In this document: piece by piece, positions 1-11,429 of the stretch
How the letters are laid out: each line of letters starts with the position of its first letter
Position numbering within the stretch: the first letter of the stretch is position 1
Assembly (NCBI RefSeq): GCF_024763615.1
Contig: NC_077222.1
Coordinates: 71,982,001 to 72,046,000 of the forward strand
DNA length: 64,000 bases
From: Phlebotomus papatasi
Taxonomy: Eukaryota; Arthropoda; Insecta; Diptera; Psychodidae
Reading direction: 5' to 3'
Program-made: the position numbers and the translations under genes
The notes under the pieces: generated by a model
What the model was told of the DNA's origin: nothing
The model's input: only the letters and a program-made list of their open reading frames with translations
Database searches by the model: none

Positions 1-1086
1 GCAATCACCTGTAAAGTGCCCAATTTCCATCTGCTGCTATTCTACTAAAGACAATGCATTGTTTTTTTTTATTTACTTTATCCTTTGTTCTCTTTTTCTT
101 CAAATTCTGTTGTCTTTCATTTTTATTTGTGTTTCTCTTCCACTTTCAATCTCCGTATACTTGAACATCTCTCAAGTTGAAAAATTCCATAACATTGAAT
201 TTGCAGGACACCTACTACCGCAAGAAGCTGAATATCCAGGAAATGGATGTCAATCAGCATTTTACACGAAAAATTATGGCTGGAGTTAATCACTCCTTCA
301 AGTATTTGGATCCGATAGAACAGAGTATTTGCGTGGTGATTAATTTGAGGAAGAAACTCATTAACAGTAAGGATTTTTTGGAATTGGAGAGGTTTAGGAG
401 ATTCCAAGTTAATTGTTTTTCGCAGGACCAGTTTTTGGACTAAAACAACTCACGTGTTTGGAAGTTTCTCTCGTGATGGCTCTCTCATTGCTTCATTCGG
501 GACGCAATGTCGTCATAATGACTTATACAAATGTTAAAGGGGCTCTAAAGCGTGTTCCAGTGACGAAGGAAATGTCTTACGATGATGCATATAAAGTTTG
601 CGTTGATATGACTGTAAGTTTCTGTTAATAGAAAATTCTTTTGGGTTTCTTTTTCTTTTATGAATAAGGCGATTTTGATTGAATTTATAGATGGATAAAA
701 CTTGGCAAGAACTTGGGACACCTCTAAATGTGGCAGTGGAAGAAGGTAAGCAGTACAATGCTTTTATTGTATTTGTGGATTCAATTCAGAGGGCTGGAAG
801 AGGTGGAAAACCACCCATTATGCAGTTCAATCGATACAAGACAAAGTTCCAGCAGAAACCTCCAAAGTGAGTATAAATTTTTTTTCTCTCCTGTATTTGT
901 CCTTTTTCTCAATTTTAATTGTTCATTAGCGCTTCGACAAGGTTCATTGTCGTAAATATGCGTCGTCGCAGAGGTGATATGAAATTCAATGATAACACCG
1001 AATCGATGGGAATGCTTGAAATTGCTGGCTTCGATAGAAATTCCCCAAAAGTGATTGAAGCTTTTGTCAAGCAGCAATTTGTGTAA
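1..1086 (+). CDS. RO60: Ro60-like RNA-binding protein (TROVE/vWA), C-terminal part
   Basis: Ro60 binds Y RNAs and misfolded small RNAs in the cytoplasm and nucleus. Only the C-terminal end is in the window. Exons I place by GT-AG junctions that keep the frame are 207-366, 426-613, 691-866 and 930-1086 (TAA stop). Joined, they give an end of the TROVE module, then a von Willebrand A fold ending in GMLEIAGFDRNSPKVIEAF, which lines up with the Ro60 ending around MLDMCGFDTGALDVI. The strand before the first vWA loop reads VVINLRKKL where Ro60 has a DxSxS metal site, so the MIDAS looks lost. An upstream piece at 1-45 reads KVPNFHLLLFY, matching the Ro60 stretch before the vWA fold, but the next codon is TAA and no GT donor follows; that junction is unresolved. 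A poly(A) signal AATAAA is at 1196-1201. Family assignment is by remembered similarity, not by search. Confidence 0.78.
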
Positions 1087-2757
1087 TTTTTGCGAAAATT
1101 CAAATAATATCTTACACAAATATGCGATTTATTGCTTATTTTTTATTTTTAATCTCATTTTCTTTTATTTTAATGTCGGGGCTGCAAATACCGGAAATAA
1201 AACAAAACTCGAAATTACATAAAGAATTTTCAGAAATATAATACGTGATCGAAATGAAAAATTCAGGGTGTGGAATACATTTTTTTTTGGATATTTGGGA
1301 TTTTCTGCATTATTATTTAAATCAGTATAATGACAAAATAAAGAGAATAGGCAGCCTTTTATCAGAAATATTTTTGCAAGAAAATCTCATGAAGTAAAAA
1401 AAACTTGTATAATGGAGAGGTATTCCTCCATAAATATTAATCTTATTTTATTTTAGCAGTTGAACTACATATGAATAAAATATTTTCTTTGGTATATACT
1501 AGACGTAGTAATTAATGAGTAGCTGTGGAAACATATTAACATAGAAATTATTATGTCTTATAAAGCGAAATTCTATTATGCCTGACACATTAACAGTTTC
1601 TGTGTTCTATAAACTATGACTGTGATTATGTAATTTTTCAAACATAACCTAAAAACTAAAACCGTTTCCGATTTATTATTCTTAATATCAAATTTATAAA
1701 TTAATTTAAAGAAACGGTGTTATTTGTCAAAAGGTAGTTATTTTCGAGAAGGATTTTTCAAAACTCATGCTCAATGAGAATTTTTAGTGTTAACCAAACA
1801 TTATGATGAAGAAAAGTGAGGTTATACATATTATAAATTCACCGATGAGCAATTGGGGTTATATAACTTAACAATCTTTGCTGCTAATTTTGAGATAAAT
1901 TCGTAAAATGTTCAACAGGAAAACAAACATTTACGGACAAATGACTAAATTTTACGAACATTTTTTGTGTGTTTACGAACATTTACGAACAAATGTTTGT
2001 AAAAGTACAAAAAATGTTCGTCAAATGATCATGTTACGAACAATGTTTGTGAAAAAATTACGTACTTTTACGAACATGTTTGTGGGTTATACGATTCACG
2101 AGCATTTTGTAACTCCCCCATAGGAATTCAGAAACATTTTCGAACATTTACACAATTTTTTTTTCTGTTTAGTGTTTGGAAGCTAGAAGATGATAAATTT
2201 CCTTCAAAACAGCAATTTTGATGAAAATTGCTTTAAAGGCTTCGTCACATTAAGAGAAATTTTCGTCAAAAATAGCTTTTTTGACGAACTTTTTTGACTC
2301 ACCACTGTAGGTGGAAACTTAAAAATTCTGTCAAAAAGCAATTTTTGACGAAAACTCCTTCCAATGTGTATAGGCCTTAATGTAGAGAGGCCCTAATGAA
2401 TAAACCCTTAATTGTGTCGCTCAGAGTAAAACTGAGTAAAATTAATAGGGAAATGCGTGTACAATATAAGACACCTTTGGCTTGAAAGTCTCACTTGTTT
2501 CTTAAATGATAAAAGTATACTTTAGAAAGATTTTTGTTGATCTGAGAAAAAATGATTTAATGGCAAACTGTCAACTAAACATGGACATTTAGTATTATGT
2601 CTCAAATCAAATCAAGTCAAAATGTCCCAAATTACCCCATATCTGACAATATTTGCCCCTGTGTTTTTAAGAATTTCTATATAATTAACTTTTAGAAAAC
2701 AAAAGCACAGTTCTTTTTAATATAGAGAAATGGACTTTGATAAAATTGCAGAATATT
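1087..2757. other. AT-rich intergenic DNA with small palindromic repeats
   Basis: No gene seen. It holds the Ro60 poly(A) region. A patch at about 1905-2135 is made of repeats of the type ACGAACATTTACGAAC in both orientations, related to the patch at 15.4-15.8 kb. A short inverted-repeat element lies at 2236-2379 and is listed separately. Confidence 0.6.
2236..2379. mobile_element. Short fold-back MITE, AAGGCCT family, copy 1
   Basis: The left end reads AAGGC and runs into TTTTCGTCAAAAA; the right end reads AATGTGTATAGGCCTT after TTTTTGACGAAAA. The two halves pair as an imperfect hairpin. A second copy with clearer ends is at 23571-23688. No coding capacity. Family not recognised. Confidence 0.55.
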
Positions 2758-2770
2758 AATATTCTTATAA

Positions 2771-3230
2771 GATGAGATAAAATAAGATTTTGCCAGGGGT
2801 CAGTTCACCATTTCGGATATTCCGATGCATCCAGGCCACCAATTGGGCCCCTTATGCTTCCCCACTCCTATTCTATCTTATCCCCCGATACGGGTAGCCG
2901 CTCTATATCACAGCTCAGTGAGCAGTCAGTGCCGTTACTATATCACAGCATCCCTTCTCGGTGTGTGTTTGGGATCAGTGACAGCGAATATTTGTATCGA
3001 CTGAAGTATACCATTTTCATGTCGAAACTCGTTTTTGTACCAGCCTCTATTGTTTAGGCGGTTCACTTTTTTGTCAATATGCACCATTGACATTACTATT
3101 CATTCATTCACTGGACGAATTCAAAGCCCATATGGCATGAGAAATCTTTTTCTGCTGCTGCTCAGCTTTGAACCCCAGACCTCGCAGTCATAGAGCTACT
3201 ACTCTATCCACTGACCCACTCGAGGCCCCC
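2771..3230 (-). mobile_element. tRNA-derived SINE with 13-bp target-site duplication
   Basis: The 13-mer AATATTCTTATAA occurs at 2758-2770 and again, identical, at 3231-3243, exactly bracketing this 460-bp segment. Read on the minus strand, the element starts at 3230 with a tRNA-like head. It has an A-box-like stretch GGGTCAGTGGATAGAG and, about 40 bases on, the B-box-like GGGTTCAAAGC. The body carries a GAAT microsatellite. The tail, at the low-coordinate end, is A/T-rich. This is the expected architecture of a pol III-transcribed SINE mobilised by LINE machinery. The body matches no family I can name, and a short open frame inside it is incidental. Confidence 0.85.
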
Positions 3231-3354
3231 AATATTCTTATAAAATATCGAGCAAAATTATTGGCAAAGCGTTCGAGGTTTTGGGAACTACTCGAACTCT
3301 CGAGGACTTCCCCTTATATTCTTTTTTGCAATTTTTTTTGAGTGCATATAAGAT

Positions 3355-3807
3355 TAAGAGCAGAATCACATTGACAGTAAAATGCTCACCGTCACCGTCA
3401 AAACCCTCACCTATTTTGTTGATTTGCGCATTTTCATTGTAATTTTTACGCAAGTTCTCAATTACCGTGTTACATTATCTCATACTCGGTTGCATTAGGT
3501 GAAAATAATATAAGAAAATTGAAGAAATAACACGAAAATTCGATAAACGGTGAGCAAAAATACTGTACGAAAAACTGTAGCAAAAAATCCTGCAGTTTTT
3601 TGTTTTGCTTACCGTTTATCGCATTTTCGCTTTATTTATACAATTTTCTTATACTATTTTTACCTAGTGCTACCGAGTATGAGACAAGGTACTATTGTAA
3701 TGGAAAATTTGCGTAAGAATTGTAATGAAAATGCGTAAATCAACGAAATACGGTGAGGGCTTTGACGGTGACGGTGAGCATTTTACTGTCAATGTGATTC
3801 TGCCCTA
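3355..3807. mobile_element. Long fold-back element (GGGCAGAATCAC family), copy 1
   Basis: About 450 bp that are almost entirely one imperfect palindrome. The left arm begins GCAGAATCACATTGACAG and the right arm ends CTGTCAATGTGATTCTGCCC. Each arm contains CTCACCGT, CGATAAACGGTGAG and a degenerate stretch around TCTCATACTCGGT. The element has no gene. A second copy is at 14918-15324. A transcript would fold into a very long hairpin. Confidence 0.8.
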
Positions 3808-3903
3808 ATTTCGATTTAAATTTTTTTATAAATCATCATAAAAACATTTTCAAGCTAAAAATTGTTTAAGAAGAAGGTACATAAAAAATCATCAACATTT
3901 TAA

Positions 3904-4760
3904 TTAATTATTTGGCCACACTCGTTTAAAATTAGGCTCTTTTACCTTCAGTAATTCTAGAAGGCAATTTTTCCGATGAAAGGTGTTGTCGTAATGTTCA
4001 GCTGGACTACCTCCAAAGCATATCCAAAAATGAACGAATTCACCAGGGCCAATTTTGAGAAAATTTAGAAAAACCCAATTTATGACGTATTTTAGGAGAG
4101 GGGAAGAGATCAGTTTCAAGTTTATGTCATTTTAGGAAGGTCACCGAGGACCGGAAATCATCTCTTACCGTTTGAATCAATCAATAATAATAACCGTTTG
4201 AATTTCATATGGGGCAGAAGACTGAAAAAACGCGAAAAACAATATTTTAAAAATGTAGATATTACTGTTACTTTATTGATCCATCACCGATTGTGACCGA
4301 TGCAGTCAGATTCAGAATTACAAGACCCTTTAGAAAAATTCAAATTTGACCAATTACGTTGAAAATTAGGCCCCCCGCGGTGGTTATCCTTTGACCTTGA
4401 ATAATTCAATATGGCGATTTTTCCGGTGATACGTGTCGGTGGGCGGATGTTCAGCTGGTCTACCTGTAAAACATTTCCAAAAATGAACAAAATCGCCATG
4501 GTCAATTTTGTGTTAAGTCAAAAATTATGTTTTTGGAGGGACTGGAAAGGGTGGTGATTTGAGTAAGTTGGTTCGCTGGAAAATTTTGAGTTGTGGAAGA
4601 GGGAGGTTACCGTAGACCGTAAGTCAAGATCTCTAACCGTTTTGGAGCCATGATAGTATGAGGTTGAAAAAAAAAATGGATTATCGAAACTGCTCTCTCG
4701 TGGATTTCGAGCAGTACTCAGATCATCAGAAAGCTCGTAAGAAATGAAATATCAAGTTTG
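3904..4760. repeat. Two degenerate copies of interspersed repeat X
   Basis: Two diverged blocks, about 3904-4215 and 4273-4760, share landmarks: a CAGCTGG(A/T)CTACCT patch, CATATCCAAAAATGAAC, an ACCGNNGACCGGAA patch, and CTTACCGTTTGA. The same landmarks recur near 6.35 kb, 22.4-23.1 kb, 51.9-52.2 kb and 52.2-54.1 kb. No ends or open frame could be defined. Class unknown. Confidence 0.5.
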
Positions 4761-4839
4761 TCTCACTTTGCCCCATCCTGAATGTCTAAGATTTATGTAT
4801 TTCTCTCCAATTTTGAAACAGAATATTTCTAGCTTGTAA

Positions 4840-5073
4840 CAGTAGACTCTCTCTCAATCGGGCATATGGGGCAAAATGTCATCCAAATTATCGACAAAGT
4901 TAGGCATCTAATTCATTGTAAATTTCATAAAAAGCGCTCAAATATAAAGAATCACGATAAAACAAAAGGAACTACAGCGAATTTAAATAAATTGGCTTTA
5001 AAATCAAACGTGAAAATTGTCAACAAAGTTTTGCGCCCGATTGAAAAAGATCCGATTGAGCGAGAGTCTACTG
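4840..5073. mobile_element. TA-flanked MITE, CAGTAGACTCTC family, copy 1
   Basis: The termini are inverted: CAGTAGACTCTCTCTCAATC at the left and GATTGAGCGAGAGTCTACTG at the right, followed by TA. The 234-bp interior has no gene. A second copy at 42564-42766 has TA on both sides. TA flanks and CAGT ends fit a Tc1/mariner-type non-autonomous element. Confidence 0.75.
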
Positions 5074-8000
5074 TATGTCGTCTTAAATCGGTTTTGTTAT
5101 TCATTTTCTTCATAAAGTCTTTAATATAAAAATGAAGCTTTATCAGTTATCTTTAGTTTAATTGCTGGTTGCAAGGAACTTTTTTAACTGATAAATGATG
5201 CGTATTTTGACGATTGTTTAAAAAATTATACTCTGACGGGCTGTATTACAAAATTGGAAATCCTTAAGTATTTAAAAACTTTCTGTCTTAGAATTACAGT
5301 GCCAAAGATTATTAGGTTGTATTACTCCCTATGACTATTTTTATGTTAATGTGTACGATACTATACTATGATATGATAGGTTTCTATGTTAATGTGTTTC
5401 CATTATAATGCTTTTATTAAACTTGAAGTATGAATATATATTAAAAAAAAACTGTGTTCTTCATTACACCAAATTGAAATGGAGAGAGACGATGAAAACA
5501 AAAAATGCGTTATATAATATTTTTAGTATCAGAAAGAAGAAGAAATAAAAAAAAATAGTCAGGTAGTATTCAGTCTGAAATATGAAAAAAAGAAATATAA
5601 ATTATAAAAGTAATTCACAGGGTGTCACCTAATCGTAAAGGTGCTTTTGAAAAAAGGAGAAACTCTTTTCATGATATAGAACTGATTAAAAAAAATAATA
5701 GTGATTATAAGCTATGCTAATAAAAACTGAATTTTAACAATACTTCTTTTATTTTTATAAATTATTGAGAGATTGAGAAACTTGAACAAAAAGAAACAAG
5801 AATTAGAAAGTATTGAAAAAAATTCAGACATAAAGGTAAACTTAGGCCTTGGATTAATTGTGAGAAACAATAAAGAAAAAGAAAACTTTTGAAATAAGAA
5901 AAAAATCCTATTAAACTGTATGTATGTAATTTAATTTGTTGATTCGTTTTTGTCCTATATAAATTATTTCATTATTTAAAGGTTTTGAAGATCTCCGCGA
6001 CTAGCTTTAAAATTTTTTTTTGTCTTTTTACGGAGAACACTGATCAGGCTTAAAGGGTCGATTTAAGGATCAAAACCTAAAGATTTGTCTTCTATACTGA
6101 CTTAAACTTTCAAAAAGGGAAATTTAAAGGTCTACCAAGTGGCTTAAGTTTACACTATCTCCCTATCTCAGATGCTAATAAATTTAGAATTACCTTTTTT
6201 TCTTGGTTAAAGCGGAATCTTTAATCATTTTTTATAATAAATCAAGTAACTCAAAATATTTCTCAAAATGGCGTAGAAATCATTATATTTTATTTTAAAC
6301 GGGAATTTATTATCGGCTTAAGACTAGTTTACTTGCGGGTCCTTACGTATTAAAATCAATTGAGTGTTGTCAAGGATTTCAAGACCTTTCCAAAGAACCC
6401 AAAAATATCCAAATCGGTTGATAAATACGCTCTTCAAAATTTTTTGAACACCTGACCTTGAAAATCGTTCTTAGGAATAACCACGATATTTTCATAGGTA
6501 AAAAAGTCAAAAAGCTAAAACGAAAGAAACGTCGTTGAGTGTCGTTGAATCGTTTTATGGCAGAGAGTTGTTCGAAAACCTTAAAGTTACTATCTCTAAC
6601 CTAGGTCCGAAGGCGAACAAGCGAACACGCAGCGTGATATCGTTTCGAAAAATAGGTCTTTGAGTCGGTAGCGTTCAAGCAATGAAAAGAAATATGCTGA
6701 CAAGATAACTATGCCGCTCACGGTACACTCGAATACCGATCTGTTGATTTCTTCCAAAAATGATGCCGTTCTGCCGATCATTTGTCAATTTGCCGATCTC
6801 AAAACGATCTGCCGATTTCTGGTCAAATCGTTCCGATCTGTCGGGCACTATTTTGACGATCGCCGCTCATGGTTATGGTTCACTCTGAATAAGAGTTGAG
6901 AGTCACTTATTCATCCCTTGTAGGCTGATATATAATCAAGTTGATCCTAAAGAGCAGCCCTAGTGGGGTCTCTCATTTCCAGGTTCAACTTGATTTCGTT
7001 CTTCATCAGACTGTATTTTGTCCAACCTTTACCCTTAAATTTAGAAATAAATCTTAAAGTTTAAAAATTTTTAATTACCGTTTCCGAGCTGATTTGTATT
7101 TTCTGGTAATTAGTGATCTTACTAATTTTAAAACTGATCTCGAGGATCTTTAAAACCTTTAAATTTTAGTGTGTTTTAGCCGTGAAATTAGAATGAAACC
7201 ACAATAGAGTTATTTAATAAAAATCAAATATTCATCAATCAAATATATAGAGATTAATTGCCAAAGTCACATTTATTGCATTATTTCAATTTATTGCATT
7301 TTTTCTGCTAAACAAAGAGAAAATATTTTTCATTTTCCATTGAGAACCGTGTACAAACAATTCTATATTAAACTAAGGCTGGCACAGCGAAAACAACGTT
7401 AAAAAAATGGATCTTTAAATAAATCTACCAAAATTGTGATATTTCAGGATATAAATAAAAATAAATAGTATGACTGTCGAAAATATAGTTACTAGTTGAA
7501 TGGCAAGAAAAAGAATCACAACTCCAAATGTTCACTAAACTCTTAAGATTTTTGGGGTGGGTTTATTTTGAAATAATTATTGAAAGAAAATGAAAAAAAA
7601 AATCTCTTATTTTATACTAATAGTAAACATTATCGTAAAATAGTGAATATTTGTTACAATGACACCCTGTACTTACTTCATAAAGATTGTTTTTCATAAT
7701 GAAAAGTTAACAAAAAAAAAGAGATTCACTCATGTTGTAATTTGTTATTTCCAACAAGAAAAGAAAAATCTAATTTCTAAAGGAACAATTTTTTTACTCC
7801 AAAACAAGAAGAAAGTGGAAAATAAAATGATTTTGGATTCTACAAACTTAATGGACTTTCACTTATCCTCCCACCACTGAATGTTGACAACTTTCAAAGT
7901 TTTTTGGGGAGCTTTCTCATTAAAATTCACTAATAGAATTTATGGAAAAATTCCTCCTTTTCCGTATCATCCTTTGACATTAATTAAAAATTTTGTCAAT

Positions 8001-8658
8001 TGCCCTTCATTTTCCTTGACTGAAAATTAATTTAAAAATCAAATTTATTATGAAAAGCTCGTGTTCCATTCAATGCACAATTTTAATTTCCCATCCTGAT
8101 GGCATGAAATGTGAAATGATTAATATGGGGACGATGATTTGTCCTTCACCTATTCTGAAAATATGTACTACCTTCCTGCACTTGAATTACTAAATATTTA
8201 TGCACAATTTTATTAGTGAAAATCGATAATAGGGTGGTGGATAGCATGGTAAATAATATTTCATGCTTGACTTATCATTTTCGCTTTCAACAGTTCATTC
8301 GAATATTTTTTTTCATTCTTTGAACTTTTCTGTTTTTTGGAGAATATATTAAGCTCGAAAAGGAAGTGATTTTTTGAAGAATTTATTGGTAGTTATGGAA
8401 TTGATATTTTGCAATGGCCACCGTACAATTTTCTTCCATCAAATTCTATCAGAACTAACAAGAGAGGGTGCGTTATTGTTCGCACGCAATTCAACTTTAA
8501 ACGATGGGAATTTTCCTTTGGTTTATGGTTTAATGTTTAAGGTTTATGATTACCCTTTATGACTAAAAAATCACAAAAAAAATCAAACTCATTCTTCTCA
8601 AGTGTTGTAGTCTAGGTTATGAAGTTTCCAAAAAGTTGCGTGGTTTAGCTGTGGTTAC
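5074..8658. other. AT-rich intergenic DNA, no gene seen
   Basis: No coding region supported on either strand. A diverged copy of repeat X lies near 6350-6480 (landmark TTTCAAGACCTTTCC). Around 6720-6845 the words GCCGATCT and CGATCTG recur without a clear unit. The rest is simple AT-rich sequence. Confidence 0.55.
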
Positions 8659-8724
8659 AATAGAACCGGAGATATGGAAGGTCAAATTTCACGAAATTCA
8701 GAACGCCATATCTCCGGTTCTATT
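8659..8724. repeat. Perfect 19-bp inverted repeat
   Basis: AATAGAACCGGAGATATGG at 8659-8677 is followed 28 bases later by its exact reverse complement at 8706-8724. Its GC content stands out from the surroundings. No second copy was found in the window. Confidence 0.85.
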
Positions 8725-8903
8725 TGACCGATTTTGAAGAGTAAAGCGGTCTTCAGACTAGAGGTTTAGCCCAGTTCCCAAAGGTCTCAGAATCCTATAT
8801 TAACACAAATTTTATTGTTTTTTCAGAATGTAGTAGGGCTTTTGTCTTAAGAAATTAGAGCAGTTAAGCCAAATAGCTAAGCCTTAGGTCTGAACCCAGT
8901 ATA

Positions 8904-9116
8904 AGGGCCCAAATAGACTCAGGCTGATCCTCGAGAATATTTAGCTTTTAACATTTGGCAGTAAAGAGTTAGGTAAAAGAAATTTTACGAAAAGGATTTC
9001 AATTCAGTGATCCTAAAAGCCTTTAGTATATGGAAATTTGAGATAATTATTTACTGCCAAATCTTACAGGCTAAATATTCTTGAGGATCAGCCTGACTGA
9101 GTCTATTTGGGTCTTA
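8904..9116. mobile_element. MITE with CAGGCTGATCCTCGAGAATA ends, copy 1
   Basis: The left end reads GGGCCCAAATAGACTCAGGC and continues TGATCCTCGAGAATATTTAG. The right end is the imperfect reverse complement, CTAAATATTCTTGAGGATCA then GCCTGACTGAGTCTATTTGG. The interior is non-coding. A second full copy is at 38208-38417, a one-ended remnant is at 46995-47058, and a weak relative is at about 11140-11325. Confidence 0.8.
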
Positions 9117-10068
9117 ATAGCGCAATTAAAAAGTTCTCGCAGAGCGCTACAACTTCATAGAATATTTGAAGTTCATAGGACAAACGCTAGGACCGCCACA
9201 GTAGAAAAAACGAATTTATATAACATAAACTCAATTATCTCGGCTCTTGCTCAACCGATTTTGATGATTATTTCGGTATAGTAAAAGACATTTATTTCTA
9301 TATTTCGTCAAAACTTCATTTTTTGCTCAGATTATGCCATCTGTCCGATTTTGTCGATTTAGTATAAAAAATCCCACAATAACGCTTCGAAAGTACGCAG
9401 GTACTGATATGACCGCTTTTACTCGACTACGTTATTTAAAATAAGGTTTAAAGGAAAGTTCTTACAAAATTCAATCAGTCTTAGATATTGTTGTAGTTCT
9501 TCACATAGACAAGGCTTTCTGTGGTCAAGAAACGTGTTCCAATGTATAATAATTTGTATGTAGGGTAAATTAAGCTATTTCAAAACCTGCTCCAAATGGA
9601 AATTTTTCGCTACTCCAAATGGAAACGTCATTGTTTTCACGATAAATACAGTACTAAATTATTATATTTATATATTTTCTATACCACAGTTTCATTTATT
9701 AGTTAATTTTGCTCCAAATAAAGCAAAAATCCATTCATATTCACAAATTTTAATTTGTTAATTTCTCAGAAAAATTTAAAGTGTACCTTTTCACCAATTA
9801 ATTTTTCATCGATCCACCATGTTTTCCAATGAAAAACACAATGAGGTGATTGTCGTTTATTCGTTTTGTTTAACATTTATGTCATATTCTTGACTAATTT
9901 TAGTTAAATTAAGTGCTAATCTTTATTGTTAACGGTACGTGAAGTTTTCAAATGAAATAATTACCTTTCGTGAACAAAAAGGGTTTTTCTGAAGTGTCTG
10001 CAAATGCTTCAATAGGAAACCCCGGAAATATTATTTTTTGGAGAGATTTTCTTATTGTTTTAGATGGG

Positions 10069-10146
10069 AAAGGAGAAAAGACCAGGAATAAGTACAAATC
10101 CTGCACTCAGGAGCAACTCAACAAGGTTTTGAAAGCCTTTCGTCGC
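10069..10146 (+). pseudogene. Fragment resembling a pogo-type transposase N-terminus
   Basis: One frame here reads GKGEKTRNKYKSCTQEQLNK and continues VLKAFR. This resembles the start of psq-type helix-turn-helix domains in pogo/Tigger transposases, which typically run RKYxSYTxEDLEKALxAV. After about 26 residues the similarity stops and no catalytic DDE region follows, so it would be a remnant. The frame has no clear start and no terminal repeats were found around it. The call is recognition of a short motif only. Confidence 0.4.
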
Positions 10147-11429
10147 AGTTTTAGTTACACTGTTTGTCTCCAATTAGAAACTTTCCCTTGTCTCCATTTA
10201 AATTAATTTGTTTCCAATAGAAGCATTTTACGCTCGCGTATTTTTCTTGTATTTAAGAAGTTTTGAAATTATATCTAAAGAATTTTTACTAAACAGTAAC
10301 ATTCTAGAAGAGTCAAGGAGCAAATTTATGTAATTTTCTTCAGAAAAAATATGAACATAATGTGTTGAATCTTCTGTCATAGTTAAAGCGTGTGGAAATG
10401 GTTTTGATTTAGGACATTTACCTTATATAATATCTCTCATCCTTAGTTCCAAATCGAATTTGCATGCAATCCGAGTTTGCTCACGTTAAAAATCTCACCT
10501 ACAATAAACTGATCTAAATTTATCTGTCCATTTTCTACGTAAAAACGTTAAAGAATTTCAGAACAAAAGTACGAGTATTTATTAAGTACCCGGGATAGGG
10601 ATCCCACACTCTTCAGATCATCCTGTCATGGCTCTTGAATGGGTCAGCCTACGACACATTTATAATATAGACAGGAGTCGTTCGATCAGTTCTCGATCGA
10701 GTCCTTTATTTTAGTTGTACGCGAACAAGTGGCCCTTCGGTGAAGGATAATTCCGTGCACGGTGCACGGTGAATGGGAAAGATCCTGGGGATGCAACAAT
10801 CGTGTCAATGGTTACCAAAATCACGTATCCCCCTTTTGTTACTGTGGACGGAGTTTTTATAATTTTTCGGTTCAAGCTAAAGTCGCCTTTCGAGAGAACA
10901 TGGCAATATAAACCGTTTTGGAACATTTTCTATAAGCAGATGAGACTTGAGGATCACCCCTTGGACCCCGAGGATTTTGAAAATTAACAATTATACTGCT
11001 GCTACCGAGAAAGATGCTCTTACATGAGAATTGAATTGTCGAAATTCGATAGATTTCTTCTTCAATCTTTGGCATTTTTTGTCAATCACCCTGAAGCTAC
11101 ATCTAATGCTATATTTAACATTAAACTTACTAATTATTAGTCACTAGGCAGATTTTCAAGATTATTTAGCTAGCCCGTAAAAATTATTAGTAAAGGTTCA
11201 TACATTTTATGCAAAGAACCTTTAATTCTGATACTAAATTCCCAGTATAAACTAGTTTGAGCTGATCTTTCACCAAATTTAACGAACTAAATATTCTTAA
11301 AGAGCAGACTGATATTTGGGGCTTTAGACGAAAAATATCACTGATGAAAGTCACATTATTTTATTCCTTGTAAAATACGTAAATCAAGTAAAAATTATAA
11401 CATTATTATTTTTTCAATTGCTAAACTAA

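Noticed and set aside
2854..3057. Short open frame as a possible small gene
   Set aside because: It lies wholly inside the SINE body and has no recognisable features.
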